A stretch of 64,000 nt of DNA, taken from positions 22,070-86,069 of the forward strand of contig NZ_LYMI01000014.1 in NCBI RefSeq assembly GCF_001660815.1, given 5' to 3'. The notes beneath the pieces were generated by a model that saw nothing but the letters and a program-made list of their open reading frames with translations, was not told where the DNA came from and did no database searches. This stretch comes from Xanthomonas nasturtii (lineage in GTDB: Bacteria; Pseudomonadota; Gammaproteobacteria; Xanthomonadales; Xanthomonadaceae). Shown piece by piece: positions 48,503 through 56,797 of the stretch. The stretch's first letter is position 1; the number at the start of each line of letters is the position of its first letter. A program made the translations under genes and the position numbers.

Positions 48503-49687
48503 CTAGCGGACGTCGCTCGCCGCCGGCACCGCCAGCACCGCATCCAGCGCCGGTTTGGGCTGATGATTGCGGTCGAACAGCAGCGGATAGTTGCTGCGGC
48601 CAGGCACGGGGTAATCGTTCTTCCACGACATGGCATCGCTCACGCCCCACACGCTGACGCGCGTGAGTTTGTCGCGCTTGCGCCAGAACAGTGCGAACAA
48701 TTCGGCGTAGCGGTCGCGCAGTTGCGCCTGCACATCGGCAGGCAGGCCATCGCGATACGGGTCGAGGAAGCGCTTGAATTCCGGCAGTTGAAACTGTTTG
48801 TGCGCCATGCCGCTGCCGATGACCTGGCCTTCCTTGGTGAGCGGCAGCACGTCGATGTCCAGCTCGGTGATCATGACCTTGACGCCAAGCGCGGCGTACG
48901 CATCGATGGCGTCTTCGATATCGCGCAGGCTGGGGTAATTCAGGCCCCAATGACCCTGCATGCCCACGCCATCGACGCGGATACCGGCCTGCTGCAGCAT
49001 TCTGACCATGCGCACGATGCCATCGCGCTTGGCAGGCCGCCATGCATTGAAGTCGTTGTAGTAGAGCTGTGCATCGGGCGCGTAGCGCTGCGCAAAGCTG
49101 AAGGCATTGCGCACCACCGTGTCGCCGTCGCCAATGCGCTGCACCCAGTTGGTCGAGCGGTAGCTGCCGTCTTCGTCGATGATTTCGTTGACCACGTCCC
49201 AGGCTTGCACCTTGCCCGTATAGCGCCCGGCCACCGTTTGGATATGTGCGCGCATGCGCTCCAGCTGTTGTGCAGGCGTATTGGGTTGACCATCGGCGGT
49301 GGTGAAAAACCATTCCGGCGTCTGGTTGTGCCAGACCAGGGTGTGGCCGACCACGAACTGCTGGTTGCGTTGTGCGTAGGCCACGAACGCGTCAGCGGCA
49401 CTGAAATCGAACACGCCGCGCTGTGGTGCGAGCACTTCGGCCTTCATCACGTTCTCTGCGGTGACGGCATTGAAGTGGCAGGCCACCAGCGCGGCAGATG
49501 CGGCGTCGTGGCCGGAGACGATCTCGGCATTGACCGCGGTACCGAGCAGAAAGCCATCTGCATATGCATGCTTGAGCGAGGTGCCAGCGGTGCCGCACGC
49601 GGCCAAAGCCTGCGCCGTGAGCAACCCACTCACGCACGCCACAAGCAGTGCCAGGCATCTGCTGCGGCGAACGCCTTGATTGTGCAT
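48503..49687 (-). CDS. GH10 endo-1,4-beta-xylanase, exported
   Basis: 394 residues from the ATG at 49687; the frame runs upstream into the GH2 gene without similarity. A signal peptide ends near AQALAA. The barrel shows GHTLVWHNQTPEW, acid/base Glu168 in WDVVNEIIDE and nucleophile Glu275 in MITELDIDV. It cleaves internal xylan or xylo-oligosaccharide bonds, in the periplasm or outside after type II secretion. It lies 50 bases downstream of the GH2 gene in the leftward operon. Confidence 0.95.
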   Translation of the reverse strand: MHNQGVRRSRCLALLVACVSGLLTAQALAACGTAGTSLKHAYADGFLLGTAVNAEIVSGHDAASAALVACHFNAVTAENVMKAEVLAPQRGVFDFSAADAFVAYAQRNQQFVVGHTLVWHNQTPEWFFTTADGQPNTPAQQLERMRAHIQTVAGRYTGKVQAWDVVNEIIDEDGSYRSTNWVQRIGDGDTVVRNAFSFAQRYAPDAQLYYNDFNAWRPAKRDGIVRMVRMLQQAGIRVDGVGMQGHWGLNYPSLRDIEDAIDAYAALGVKVMITELDIDVLPLTKEGQVIGSGMAHKQFQLPEFKRFLDPYRDGLPADVQAQLRDRYAELFALFWRKRDKLTRVSVWGVSDAMSWKNDYPVPGRSNYPLLFDRNHQPKPALDAVLAVPAASDVR

Positions 49688-49737
49688 GGCAGAAGCTCCG
49701 TTGAGGTGCCGCAGGGTTCGATTGCACTGTATCGCCA

Positions 49738-52545
49738 TCACTGCACCACCAGCTGTGTCTGTGCGCTTTGCAAGGTGTCCGATTCCACGTGCACGGTGAT
49801 CGTGCCGCGCGCCCCGGTTTTCGCACGCACAATCGCCAGGCATAGCCCGTTGAACGCGTTGCGTTGCGAGGAGGCGAACACTTCCAGGTTGGTGGGATCG
49901 CCGTTGTCGGTGGCCACCAGTTCGCCGGGGCCGTCGATGCGGAAACGCAGGCGGTCGCCGGCGGTCGGTGCAGGACGTCCCTCGCGGTCGAGCAGGCGCA
50001 CGCTGACAAAGCTCAGGTCCTGTCCGTCGCCACGGATGTTGCTGCGGTCCGGCGTCAGCTGCATGCGTGCGGCGGGGCCTGCGGTGTGCACGCGCTCGCT
50101 CGCCCACGGCTTGCCGTGCTTGTACGCCTGCACGCGCAGTTCGCCGGGCTGGTACACCACCGCGTCCCAGCGTAGCCGGTACTGCAGCGGTGCCTTGCGC
50201 TGGCGCCCCTGCGAGATGCCGTTGACGAAGAGCTCGGCCTCGTCGCCGGAGGTAAACACATGCACGGGCGTGACCTGTCCTTCGCGCCCTGGCCAGCTCC
50301 AATGCGGCAACAGATGCGCCACCGGCACCTCTGGCCGCCAGCGCGATTGATACAGCCAGTAGCGGTCCTTGGGAAAACCGGCCAGATCGAAAATACCGGA
50401 GTACGAACTGCGCGAACTGTAGTAAGGCGTGGGTTCGCCCAGGTAATCGAAACCGGTCCAGACGAACTCGCCGGCGACATAGGGGTGCCGATCCAACGCG
50501 GCGAACACCTTGTCGGCGCTGGAGCCGAAATCCACCGCATGCAGCTCGTAGGCGCTGACCTGATGCGCCACAGGGTCGCCCCCACGGCCATCGCGTACCG
50601 GTGCGCTGTTGTCCGGCGTGACCGGAAATAGATACACGCCGCGGCTGCTCAGTGCCGATGCGGTCTCGCTGCTGAGGATGGCCTTGTGCGGAAACCGCGC
50701 ATGAAACGCCGGATACTGCGGCTGTTTGCGAATGCGCTCGGTGCCTTCGAACTCGGGCGCATCGCGAATACCTTTGCCTTGGTAATTGAGGCTGATGACA
50801 TCCAGCGCAGCCGGTAGCGGCATCTCGGGCGAGGCGTAGTTCATCGCCACCGTGGCCGGGCGTGTCGGGTCTTCCTCATGCACGATGGCGTGCAGCGTGC
50901 GTGCGATCGCTGCGCCCTGTTCGCCGGTGTATTGCTCGCCGACCTCGTTACCCACGCTCCACAGCACCACCGAAGGATGGTTGCGGTCGCGCCGCAGCAT
51001 CGCGCGCAGATCCGGCTCGTGCCACTGCGCAAATACCAGATGGAAATCCAGCGGGGTCTTCTTCATCTCCCAGCTGTCGAACACTTCATCCACCACCAGC
51101 AGGCCCATGCGGTCGGTGAGCTCCAGCAACTCCGGTGCAGGCGGGTTATGGCTCATGCGAACGGCGTTGGCACCCATCTGCTGCAGCAATTGCAGTTGGC
51201 GCTCGGCCGCGCGCACGTTGAACGCCGCGCCGAGTGCGCCCAGGTCGTGATGGTTGTTCACCCCACGGATCGGCACATGTTCGCCGTTGATCAGTAGCCC
51301 CTTGTCGGCATCGAAGACGATGCTGCGGATGCCGAAGCGGGTTTCGTAACGGTCCACCACACGCCCGTGCTGGCTGACCTCGGTGATGGCCACATAGCGA
51401 TGCGGTTGCTGTGTGGGTGGCGGCCCCCACAGACGCGGCGCCTGGATGCGGGCGCTGCCTTGCACGCGCGCGGAGCCATCGGCAGGCACGCTGACCGGCT
51501 GTGCTGGAATGCGCGCGACCGGCGCGCCGCTGGGCGTGCCGCTTGCATCGTCGAGCAGATAGATCGCCGTGTTCACCTGCGCCTGTGCCGCGCTGCGCGC
51601 TGTATTGTCCAGCGTCACCGCCAGCTGCACCTGCGCAACATCCGACGCCACCTGCGGCGTGGTCAGCTGCGTGCCCCACTGGGCGATATGCAATGGCGCC
51701 GCTTTGGTCAGCCACACATTGCGATACAGTCCGCCACCGGGATACCAGCGCGCAGACTCGGGCGGGTTATCCAGGCGAATGGCCAGTTGATTGCGCTTGC
51801 CCGCAATGGCGTACGGGGTCAGGTCCACGCGCCAGGAGCTGTAGCCGTACGGCCAGCCGCCGACAAGTTTGCCGTTGAGCCAGACCGTGGCGTACGCCAT
51901 CGCGCCATCGAGATCCAGAAACAGCGCGCGGCCGCGATCGCTGGCCGGGATGTCCAGGCTCTTGCGATACCAGCCGATGCCCCAGCTCGGCAACCGCCCC
52001 ATGCCACCGTACGGCCCATCGGCCAGGAACGGCCCGGCAATGGCCCAGTCATGCGGCAGGTCTACGGTTTCCCATGCGCTGTCGTCGAAGTGCGGCTGCA
52101 CGTAAGCCACCGTGCTGCCCGGGTTGCCCGGTGGGCGTGTGTGCCGCTGGGCCGGATCTGCGATCAAGCCGTTGGCGGTGGGCAGGATCCACGGTTTGAG
52201 CACGCGCACGGCCGCCGTATCGACGTGCTGCGCCTGTTCGGGTTGCGCATCGGCCACCTTGCCGTCTTCGCTGCGTATCACCTGTGGGCGTACCGCGTAA
52301 TCCAGGGTTTCCTGGTTGCCGGGCGGGTCGCCACGCTGAAAGCGCCACTGCGCGTTGAGCGATATACGTTCGCGCGGGGTATCGGCGCTGGCGTGTGGTG
52401 CGGCCGCTGCGGGCAATGCGGGCAATGCGGGCAATGCGATGCAGAGCCAGGCAAGCGCTGCGCAGGCGCGTCGCGCGTGGTGCGCGAACAGGTGCCGCAT
52501 CGTGCCGGTGCCAGCAGCGCTGCAAAGCCTTTCGCGCCGCTTCAC
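49738..52545 (-). CDS. GH2 glycoside hydrolase, exported
   Basis: 935 residues from a GTG at 52545 that overlaps the uxaC stop; an ATG at 52500 opening straight into the signal peptide is equally plausible. Sugar-binding, immunoglobulin-like and barrel domains appear in order. Acid/base Glu lies in SVGNEVGEQ and the nucleophile Glu in ILSSETASAL; RMSHNPPAPELLELTDRMG is typical of GH2. C-terminal beta domains follow. Family activities include beta-galactosidase and beta-glucuronidase. In this locus it could act on galactose or other side groups of xylan; substrate unproven. Confidence 0.88.
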   Translation of the reverse strand: MKRRERLCSAAGTGTMRHLFAHHARRACAALAWLCIALPALPALPAAAAPHASADTPRERISLNAQWRFQRGDPPGNQETLDYAVRPQVIRSEDGKVADAQPEQAQHVDTAAVRVLKPWILPTANGLIADPAQRHTRPPGNPGSTVAYVQPHFDDSAWETVDLPHDWAIAGPFLADGPYGGMGRLPSWGIGWYRKSLDIPASDRGRALFLDLDGAMAYATVWLNGKLVGGWPYGYSSWRVDLTPYAIAGKRNQLAIRLDNPPESARWYPGGGLYRNVWLTKAAPLHIAQWGTQLTTPQVASDVAQVQLAVTLDNTARSAAQAQVNTAIYLLDDASGTPSGAPVARIPAQPVSVPADGSARVQGSARIQAPRLWGPPPTQQPHRYVAITEVSQHGRVVDRYETRFGIRSIVFDADKGLLINGEHVPIRGVNNHHDLGALGAAFNVRAAERQLQLLQQMGANAVRMSHNPPAPELLELTDRMGLLVVDEVFDSWEMKKTPLDFHLVFAQWHEPDLRAMLRRDRNHPSVVLWSVGNEVGEQYTGEQGAAIARTLHAIVHEEDPTRPATVAMNYASPEMPLPAALDVISLNYQGKGIRDAPEFEGTERIRKQPQYPAFHARFPHKAILSSETASALSSRGVYLFPVTPDNSAPVRDGRGGDPVAHQVSAYELHAVDFGSSADKVFAALDRHPYVAGEFVWTGFDYLGEPTPYYSSRSSYSGIFDLAGFPKDRYWLYQSRWRPEVPVAHLLPHWSWPGREGQVTPVHVFTSGDEAELFVNGISQGRQRKAPLQYRLRWDAVVYQPGELRVQAYKHGKPWASERVHTAGPAARMQLTPDRSNIRGDGQDLSFVSVRLLDREGRPAPTAGDRLRFRIDGPGELVATDNGDPTNLEVFASSQRNAFNGLCLAIVRAKTGARGTITVHVESDTLQSAQTQLVVQ

Positions 52546-53963
52546 AACCTGTACGCCTGCTTGGGCAGGCGATATGCCAGATCGATCGCCACCTCGAGCG
52601 CCTCGTCCTCTTCCAGCCGATGCTCGGCCACCAGTTTGGCGAGGAAGGCGCTATCCACACGCCGCGCCACATCGTGCCGCGCCGGAATGGACAGGAACGC
52701 GCGCGTGTCGTCGTTGAAACCCACGGTGTTGTAGAAACCGGCGCTGGCCAGGGTCTGTTCGCGAAAGCGCCACATGCCTTCCGGCGCGTCATGGAACCAC
52801 CACGCCGGGCCGAGCAGCAGCGATGGGTAATGCCCGGCCAACGGCGCCAGTTCGCGGCTGTAGCTGGTCTCGTCCAGGGTGAACACGATCAAGCGCAAGC
52901 GCGGGTCGTTGCCGTAGCGATCCAGCAATGGCTTCAACGCATGCACGTAATCGGTGCGCATCGGAATATCGGCGCCCTTGTCGCGCCCGTAGGTGTCGAA
53001 CACCTGCCGGTTGTGATTGCGAAAACAGCCCGGATGCAGCTGCATCACCAAACCATCGTCCAGGCTCATTGCCGCCATTTCGGTCAGGACCTGTGCGCGG
53101 AACAGCTCGGCCTGCTCCGGCGTTGCAGCACCGCGCACCACCGTGTCGAACAGGCGCTGCGCCTCGGCCGGCGACAGATCTGCGGTGGCGGCGCTGGGGT
53201 GCCCATGATCGGTCGAGGTGGCACCGTGCGCAGCGAAGAACGCACGCCGTTGCCGGTGCGCACGCAGATAGCCGGGCCAGCTCAGCACGTCCTCACCGGT
53301 GAGCGCGCCGAACTGCTGCAATGCACCGGCAAAGTGTTCGTGTTCCGGGTCCACCACCGGGTCGGGGCGATACGCAGTCACCACCCGTCCCTGCCAGCCG
53401 CTGGCGGCAATGGCCGCATGGTGCTGCAGCGGATCCAGCGGCGATTCGGTGGTGGCGATCACCTCGATGTTGAAGCGCTCGAAGAGCGCACGCGGGCGAA
53501 AGCCCGGCGTCTGCAGCGCAGCAGTGATGTGGTCGTAGTAGTGATCGGCGGTGCCGGCATCGAGCCGGATGCGCAGATCGAACACGTTGTGGAACACATG
53601 ATTGAGCCACAGCGCCGACGGGGTGCCACGCAACAACGTGTAGTGCTCGGCAAACACACGCCACGCCGCACGCGGGTCCACTGCTGCGCGCGTGCCATCG
53701 GCGCGTGGGATGCCCAGCGCATCCAGGCCGATGCCCTGGCTGTACAACATGCGGAACACGTAGTGGTCCGGCACCAGCAACAACTCGGTGGCGTTGGCGA
53801 ACGGCGCATTGCCGGCGAACCACGCCGGGTCGGTGTGGCCATGCGGGCTGATGATCGGCAGGTTGGCGATCTGCGCGTACAGCCTGCGGGCGATTGCACG
53901 CGTGCCGGGGTCGGCAGGCAACAGGCGGTCGTCGTGCAGCGTCAGGGGTGAGGGCATTGGCAT
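52542..53963 (-). CDS. uxaC: Glucuronate isomerase
   Basis: 473 residues, the usual size. An amidohydrolase-type barrel starting LPIISPHGHTDPAWFAG with the metal-binding His pair; later FNIEVIATTESPLDPL, VMQLHPGCFRNHNR and the C-terminal GFNDDTRAFLSIPARHDVARR are signature blocks. It converts D-glucuronate, freed by the GH67 enzyme, to D-fructuronate for UxuB. Cytosolic. GTGA overlap with the GH2 gene downstream; 53 bases from the GH10 gene upstream. Confidence 0.97.
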   Translation of the reverse strand: MPMPSPLTLHDDRLLPADPGTRAIARRLYAQIANLPIISPHGHTDPAWFAGNAPFANATELLLVPDHYVFRMLYSQGIGLDALGIPRADGTRAAVDPRAAWRVFAEHYTLLRGTPSALWLNHVFHNVFDLRIRLDAGTADHYYDHITAALQTPGFRPRALFERFNIEVIATTESPLDPLQHHAAIAASGWQGRVVTAYRPDPVVDPEHEHFAGALQQFGALTGEDVLSWPGYLRAHRQRRAFFAAHGATSTDHGHPSAATADLSPAEAQRLFDTVVRGAATPEQAELFRAQVLTEMAAMSLDDGLVMQLHPGCFRNHNRQVFDTYGRDKGADIPMRTDYVHALKPLLDRYGNDPRLRLIVFTLDETSYSRELAPLAGHYPSLLLGPAWWFHDAPEGMWRFREQTLASAGFYNTVGFNDDTRAFLSIPARHDVARRVDSAFLAKLVAEHRLEEDEALEVAIDLAYRLPKQAYRL

Positions 53964-54016
53964 GAGTCAGGACACCGGGCAAAAACGTGTGTGGGCGCTG
54001 CGCGTTGCAAGAGCAG

Positions 54017-55009
54017 TCATGGCGCAGGCGTGCCGGGGTGCGCAGCCACGTAATCACGCAGCCACGCCAGCGCGGGCCGCTCGCTGCCATTGGCGCGAAT
54101 CAGATATGCCGCTTCCTTGTCCCGCCACAGACCGGGCCGAAACCCCCACAACGTGATGCCATGCACTGCCGGGTGTTCCCAGAACACCGGAAACACGCGT
54201 TGATAGTCGGCCAGCTGCTGCGCATCGGTGGGCCCGTCCAGATCGAACTCGGTGATGTAGATCGGCAGGCCGGTGGCGGCCAGCGCATCCAGATTGTCGC
54301 GATGTACCGACATCGCCACGTTCGGCGTGGTCTCGAAGGCATGCTCCTGTACGCCGATGGCGTCGATCAGGTGCTCGCGCTGCAGCAGCCGTACGATCTG
54401 CAGATATTTCTGCGTGGCCTGCGTGCTGTTGGTGATGCTGTAGTCGTTGATCATCAGCTTGGTTTGCGGAAAGTGCTGACGCGCAAGCCGAAACGACTGC
54501 AGCACCCATTCCCAACCGCTATCGCCGTTTCCGCCCAGTGCCTGCAGGTAGTTGCCGCCGCCGGTATCGGCCTTGCTTGGCGGGTCGTTGAGCGGTTCGT
54601 TCACCACTTCCAGCAGCGCGATGTCCGGGTAGCGCTGCGCAACGGCGGCAAACCATTGCTCGATCTCGCGACGCTGCTCGGCCGGCCGCAAGGTCTTGAT
54701 CCACTCCGGCTGCTGGTTGCCCCACACCATCACATGCATCTGGAACGGCAGGCCGTTGGCCTGCGCGAACCGGTAGGCGGCGTCGAGCGTGCTCCAGTCC
54801 ATCTGGTCGCGCACCGCCTCCACGGTGCCCCATTTGCCGCCATTCTCCGGGGTGAGCTTGTTCCAGTACTGCACAAACCCGGGCGCCTGTTGCGGGGCAT
54901 AGGCACTGCCCAGAAACTTGGATGCACCGGCCGCCAACGGCGCGGCCTGCGCGGTCGGTGCGTGGCTTGCCGCCAACAACACGGCCAGGGTGAACAGGCG
55001 CAGATGCAT
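54017..55009 (-). CDS. GH10 endo-xylanase, short form
   Basis: 330 residues with a signal peptide ending near TAQA-AP. Acid/base Glu138 is in LLEVVNEPLND and the nucleophile Glu254 in IYITEFDLDG. It differs from the other GH10 here: the usual WHNQ is WGNQ (residues 96-99), replacing a histidine near the active site, and the barrel is about 60 residues shorter. This suggests a separate GH10 subgroup with its own substrate preference. Second in the leftward operon, nine bases after the transporter. Confidence 0.94.
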   Translation of the reverse strand: MHLRLFTLAVLLAASHAPTAQAAPLAAGASKFLGSAYAPQQAPGFVQYWNKLTPENGGKWGTVEAVRDQMDWSTLDAAYRFAQANGLPFQMHVMVWGNQQPEWIKTLRPAEQRREIEQWFAAVAQRYPDIALLEVVNEPLNDPPSKADTGGGNYLQALGGNGDSGWEWVLQSFRLARQHFPQTKLMINDYSITNSTQATQKYLQIVRLLQREHLIDAIGVQEHAFETTPNVAMSVHRDNLDALAATGLPIYITEFDLDGPTDAQQLADYQRVFPVFWEHPAVHGITLWGFRPGLWRDKEAAYLIRANGSERPALAWLRDYVAAHPGTPAP

Positions 55010-55018
55010 GATGATTCC

Positions 55019-56335
55019 TCAGGACGAAGAAGGCGTTGCAGTGGTTGCCGGCAGCTGCGCCGGGTCCAGTCGCGGCACCAGAGAGTGCACCACTGCCAGC
55101 GCCAGCAGATAGGCCGATCCTGCCATCAGGAACACCGGCACATAACTTCCGGTCGCCTGTAGCAAAAAGCCGATGAAGGTGGCAATGAGCATGCCGCCCA
55201 CCGCCCCGGCAAACCCGCCGATGCCCACCACGGTAGCCACCGCATGCCGCGGAAACATGTCCGAAGGCAGCGTAAACAGGTTGGCCGACCAGCCCTGGTG
55301 CGCAGCCGTGGCCAGGCCGATCAGCGCCACCGCCAGCCACAGGTTGTCGGCACGCGCGGCAAACACGATGGGCACGACCGAAATCGCGCAGATCAGCATC
55401 GCGGTCTTGCGTGCGCGGTTGACGCTCCAGCCGCGCGCGATGAAACGCCCGGCCACCCATCCACCGGCAATGCTGCCGATATCGGCCAGCACGAAGATCA
55501 CAATCAGTGGCGCGCCCAACTGCAACAGGCTCAGGCCGTATTCGGCGTGCAGGAACTTCGGCAACCAGAACAGGAAGAACCACCAGATCGGGTCAGTGAT
55601 GAGCTTGCCCAGCACAAATGCCCAGGCTTGGCGATGGCGCAGCACCTGCAACCACGACAGCCGGCGTTGCACCGGCTCATGCGCATCGCTGCGGATATGC
55701 GCCAGCTCTGCGGCCGACAACCCGGGTTGTTGCTCGGGCGGGTGATAACTGAACCACCACACCGCCAACCAGGCGGCACTGAGCACCCCGGTGAACAGGA
55801 ATGCCGCCTGCCAGCCCCAGGCGGTGGCGATCAACGGCACCAGCAATGGCGCAACGATGGCACCGATATTGGAGCCGGAATTGAAGATGCCGGTGGCCAG
55901 CGCACGCTCGCGGCGCGGGAACCACTCGGCCACGGTCTTGAGCGCTGCGGGAAAATTGCCGGATTCGCCAAGGCCCAGAAAAAACCGCGCAATCGCAAAG
56001 CCAAGCACGCTGGTAGCCAACGCATGCCCCATCGCCGCAAGGCTCCAGATACCGATCGCCATGGCATAGCCAAGCCGGGTGCCGAAGCGGTCGATCACCG
56101 CACCGCTGCACAGCAAGCCCAGCGCATACGCCGCCTGGAATGCGGTGACGATGTAGCCGTACTGGATTTCGTTCCAGCCGATCTGCGTCTGCAGGAACGG
56201 CGCCAGCACGCCCAGCACCTGGCGGTCCACATAATTGATGGTGGTGGCCGCCAGCAGCAAGGCGCAAACGCGCCAGCGCACCCGGCCCAGCCGTGCCGAC
56301 GCAGCGGCAGGCGCAACGGTGGGCAGCTCGCTCAT
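55019..56335 (-). CDS. MFS hexuronate transporter (ExuT-like)
   Basis: 438 residues from the ATG at 56335, twelve membrane segments. The first segment with INYVDRQVLGVLAPFLQ and the second-helix GLLCSGAVIDRFGTRLGY belong to the anion:cation symporter family of ExuT/GarP; GESGNFPAALKTVAEWFPRRERALATGIFNSG is diagnostic. It should bring glucuronate or related acids across the inner membrane to UxaC. First gene of the leftward operon, downstream of the variant xyl-box at 56501. Confidence 0.92.
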   Translation of the reverse strand: MSELPTVAPAAASARLGRVRWRVCALLLAATTINYVDRQVLGVLAPFLQTQIGWNEIQYGYIVTAFQAAYALGLLCSGAVIDRFGTRLGYAMAIGIWSLAAMGHALATSVLGFAIARFFLGLGESGNFPAALKTVAEWFPRRERALATGIFNSGSNIGAIVAPLLVPLIATAWGWQAAFLFTGVLSAAWLAVWWFSYHPPEQQPGLSAAELAHIRSDAHEPVQRRLSWLQVLRHRQAWAFVLGKLITDPIWWFFLFWLPKFLHAEYGLSLLQLGAPLIVIFVLADIGSIAGGWVAGRFIARGWSVNRARKTAMLICAISVVPIVFAARADNLWLAVALIGLATAAHQGWSANLFTLPSDMFPRHAVATVVGIGGFAGAVGGMLIATFIGFLLQATGSYVPVFLMAGSAYLLALAVVHSLVPRLDPAQLPATTATPSSS

Positions 56336-56500
56336 GCGTGTGGCCTGCACCACCGCAGCGGATCGCCTGCGGCCTGCACAGGTTGCACGGCGCTGTGCAT
56401 GCGTAAGCCAGCCAGCTGCCAGCCGGGCGCATCGCTGCCGCGTTGTTCGGTTCGATTCATCGGCCACTGCACCTGCACGAAGGTGGCCTTGCGCCACGGG

Positions 56501-56514
56501 TGATAGCGCTACCA
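56501..56514 (-). promoter_or_regulatory. Variant xyl-box for the leftward operon
   Basis: Read on the minus strand TGGTAGCGCTATCA, one base different from the exact box TGGTAGCGCTAACA. It lies 166 bases upstream of the hexuronate transporter start. Confidence 0.8.
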
Positions 56515-56661
56515 TTACCACGGCATTGCGATAAATCCATCGCGCAGTGCAGCACTGCGCCACCGTATGCAGGCGCTTGGGCGCTGGTTTCCGCGCCCGC
56601 GCCGGCTGCTTGCGGCCATGCCCACGCACCTATGCTGCCCTGCAGCGTGATGTTCCGAATT

Positions 56662-56675
56662 TGGTAGCGCTAACA
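56662..56675 (+). promoter_or_regulatory. xyl-box for the TonB-dependent receptor operon
   Basis: Exact TGGTAGCGCTAACA, identical to the xylA box, 123 bases before the receptor GTG. Confidence 0.92.
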
Positions 56676-56797
56676 TCCAGCGCACTGATCGTCCGTCTCC
56701 CCCATCGCACCATCGTCGCGCCGCTCACCGGCAGCGGCACTCCCTGCGCAGGGGCGATGCGTAGGACATCTGCTCACCTGTTAGGGAAGGGATTACG

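Larger units (their letters stand above)
56336..56797. promoter_or_regulatory. Divergent promoter region of the two xylan operons
   Basis: 462 bases between the hexuronate transporter and the TonB-dependent receptor. It holds one xyl-box per direction (56501 and 56662), 148 bases apart, an arrangement that would let XylR repress both operons and perhaps loop the DNA. The receptor leader ends with AGGGAAGGG before its GTG. Confidence 0.8.
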
